Source: Crocinitomicaceae bacterium (GTDB lineage Bacteria; Bacteroidota; Bacteroidia; Flavobacteriales_D; Parvicellaceae). From it: a stretch of 7,020 nt of DNA. Where the stretch lies: contig PBXW01000138.1 in NCBI GenBank assembly GCA_002727735.1, forward strand, positions 1 to 7,020, written 5' to 3'. The number at the start of each line of letters is the position of its first letter. Position 1 is the first letter of the stretch. The position numbers were made by a program, and so were the translations under genes. The notes below the pieces were generated by a model, which did no database searches, was not told the DNA's origin, and worked only from the letters and a program-made list of their open reading frames with translations. Below are positions 6,959 through 7,020 of the stretch, in pieces.

Positions 6959-7020
6959 TAATTCACTGTTTTGAAGTGTCCCTACGAGGAAGCAAAATTA
7001 CAAAAATTATGTAGATTAAT
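6959..7020. other. intergenic region at right edge, upstream of the GT5-like gene
   Basis: These 62 bp hold no gene start that I can support. On the plus strand the only ATG (7010) is followed at once by TAG. The central GTGTCCCTACGAGGAAGC is less AT-rich than its surroundings and would form the 5' leader of the GT5-like transcript. A divergent gene may begin beyond the edge. By flavobacterial synteny I would guess panC, but nothing in the window shows it. Confidence 0.5.
6993..7000 (-). promoter_or_regulatory. candidate -7 box (TAATTTTG) for the GT5-like/DUF4270(/glmS) operon
   Basis: The minus strand reads TAATTTTG followed by C, a perfect match to the Bacteroidota -7 consensus TAnnTTTG. 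It lies about 35 bp upstream of the GT5-like ATG, giving a leader of about 30 nt. The matching -33 TTTG would sit at or just beyond the right edge, so it cannot be checked. The position and perfect match make it the best promoter candidate in the window. Confidence 0.4.

Overview
The window looks like chromosomal DNA from a Bacteroidota bacterium, most likely a marine Flavobacteriales/Flavobacteriaceae-type organism. The DNA is strongly AT-rich. Start codons lack Shine-Dalgarno sequences. Candidate -7 boxes fit the Bacteroidota pattern TAnnTTTG. Several proteins belong to families largely restricted to this phylum: a DUF4270 lipoprotein, a CarboxypepD_reg-like envelope protein and a one-domain 'glycogen/starch synthase'. 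There is no sign of a mobile element, CRISPR array, tRNA or rRNA. The gene density and order look like ordinary core genome.

Layout, left to right: (1) minus strand, 1-1079, the N-terminal ~359 residues of a polytopic DUF819 (YjcL-like) membrane protein that runs off the left edge; (2) a 60-bp divergent intergenic region; (3) plus strand, 1140-2588, a secreted 482-aa protein with an N-terminal carboxypeptidase-regulatory-like beta-sandwich and an unnamed remainder; (4) minus strand, 2589-4436, glmS, meeting gene 3 stop-to-stop with no base between; (5) a 71-bp gap; (6) minus strand, 4508-6145, a DUF4270 lipoprotein; (7) minus strand, 6152-6958, a 268-aa GT5 N-terminal-domain protein; (8) 62 bp of intergenic DNA to the right edge, probably carrying the promoter of a block reading GT5-like > DUF4270 > glmS.

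GlmS supplies glucosamine-6-phosphate for peptidoglycan and lipid A. DUF4270 is a predicted envelope, possibly surface, lipoprotein. The GT5-like protein carries one Rossmann half of a glycogen-synthase fold but lacks the other half and the recognisable substrate-binding motifs. The order of these three genes is, from memory, recurrent in Flavobacteriia. A joint role in envelope or glycan biology is plausible but is inference. The most interesting unresolved items are the function of this catalytically doubtful GT5-like protein and why it is nearly fused to a DUF4270 lipoprotein gene. I saw no convincing wholly new system.
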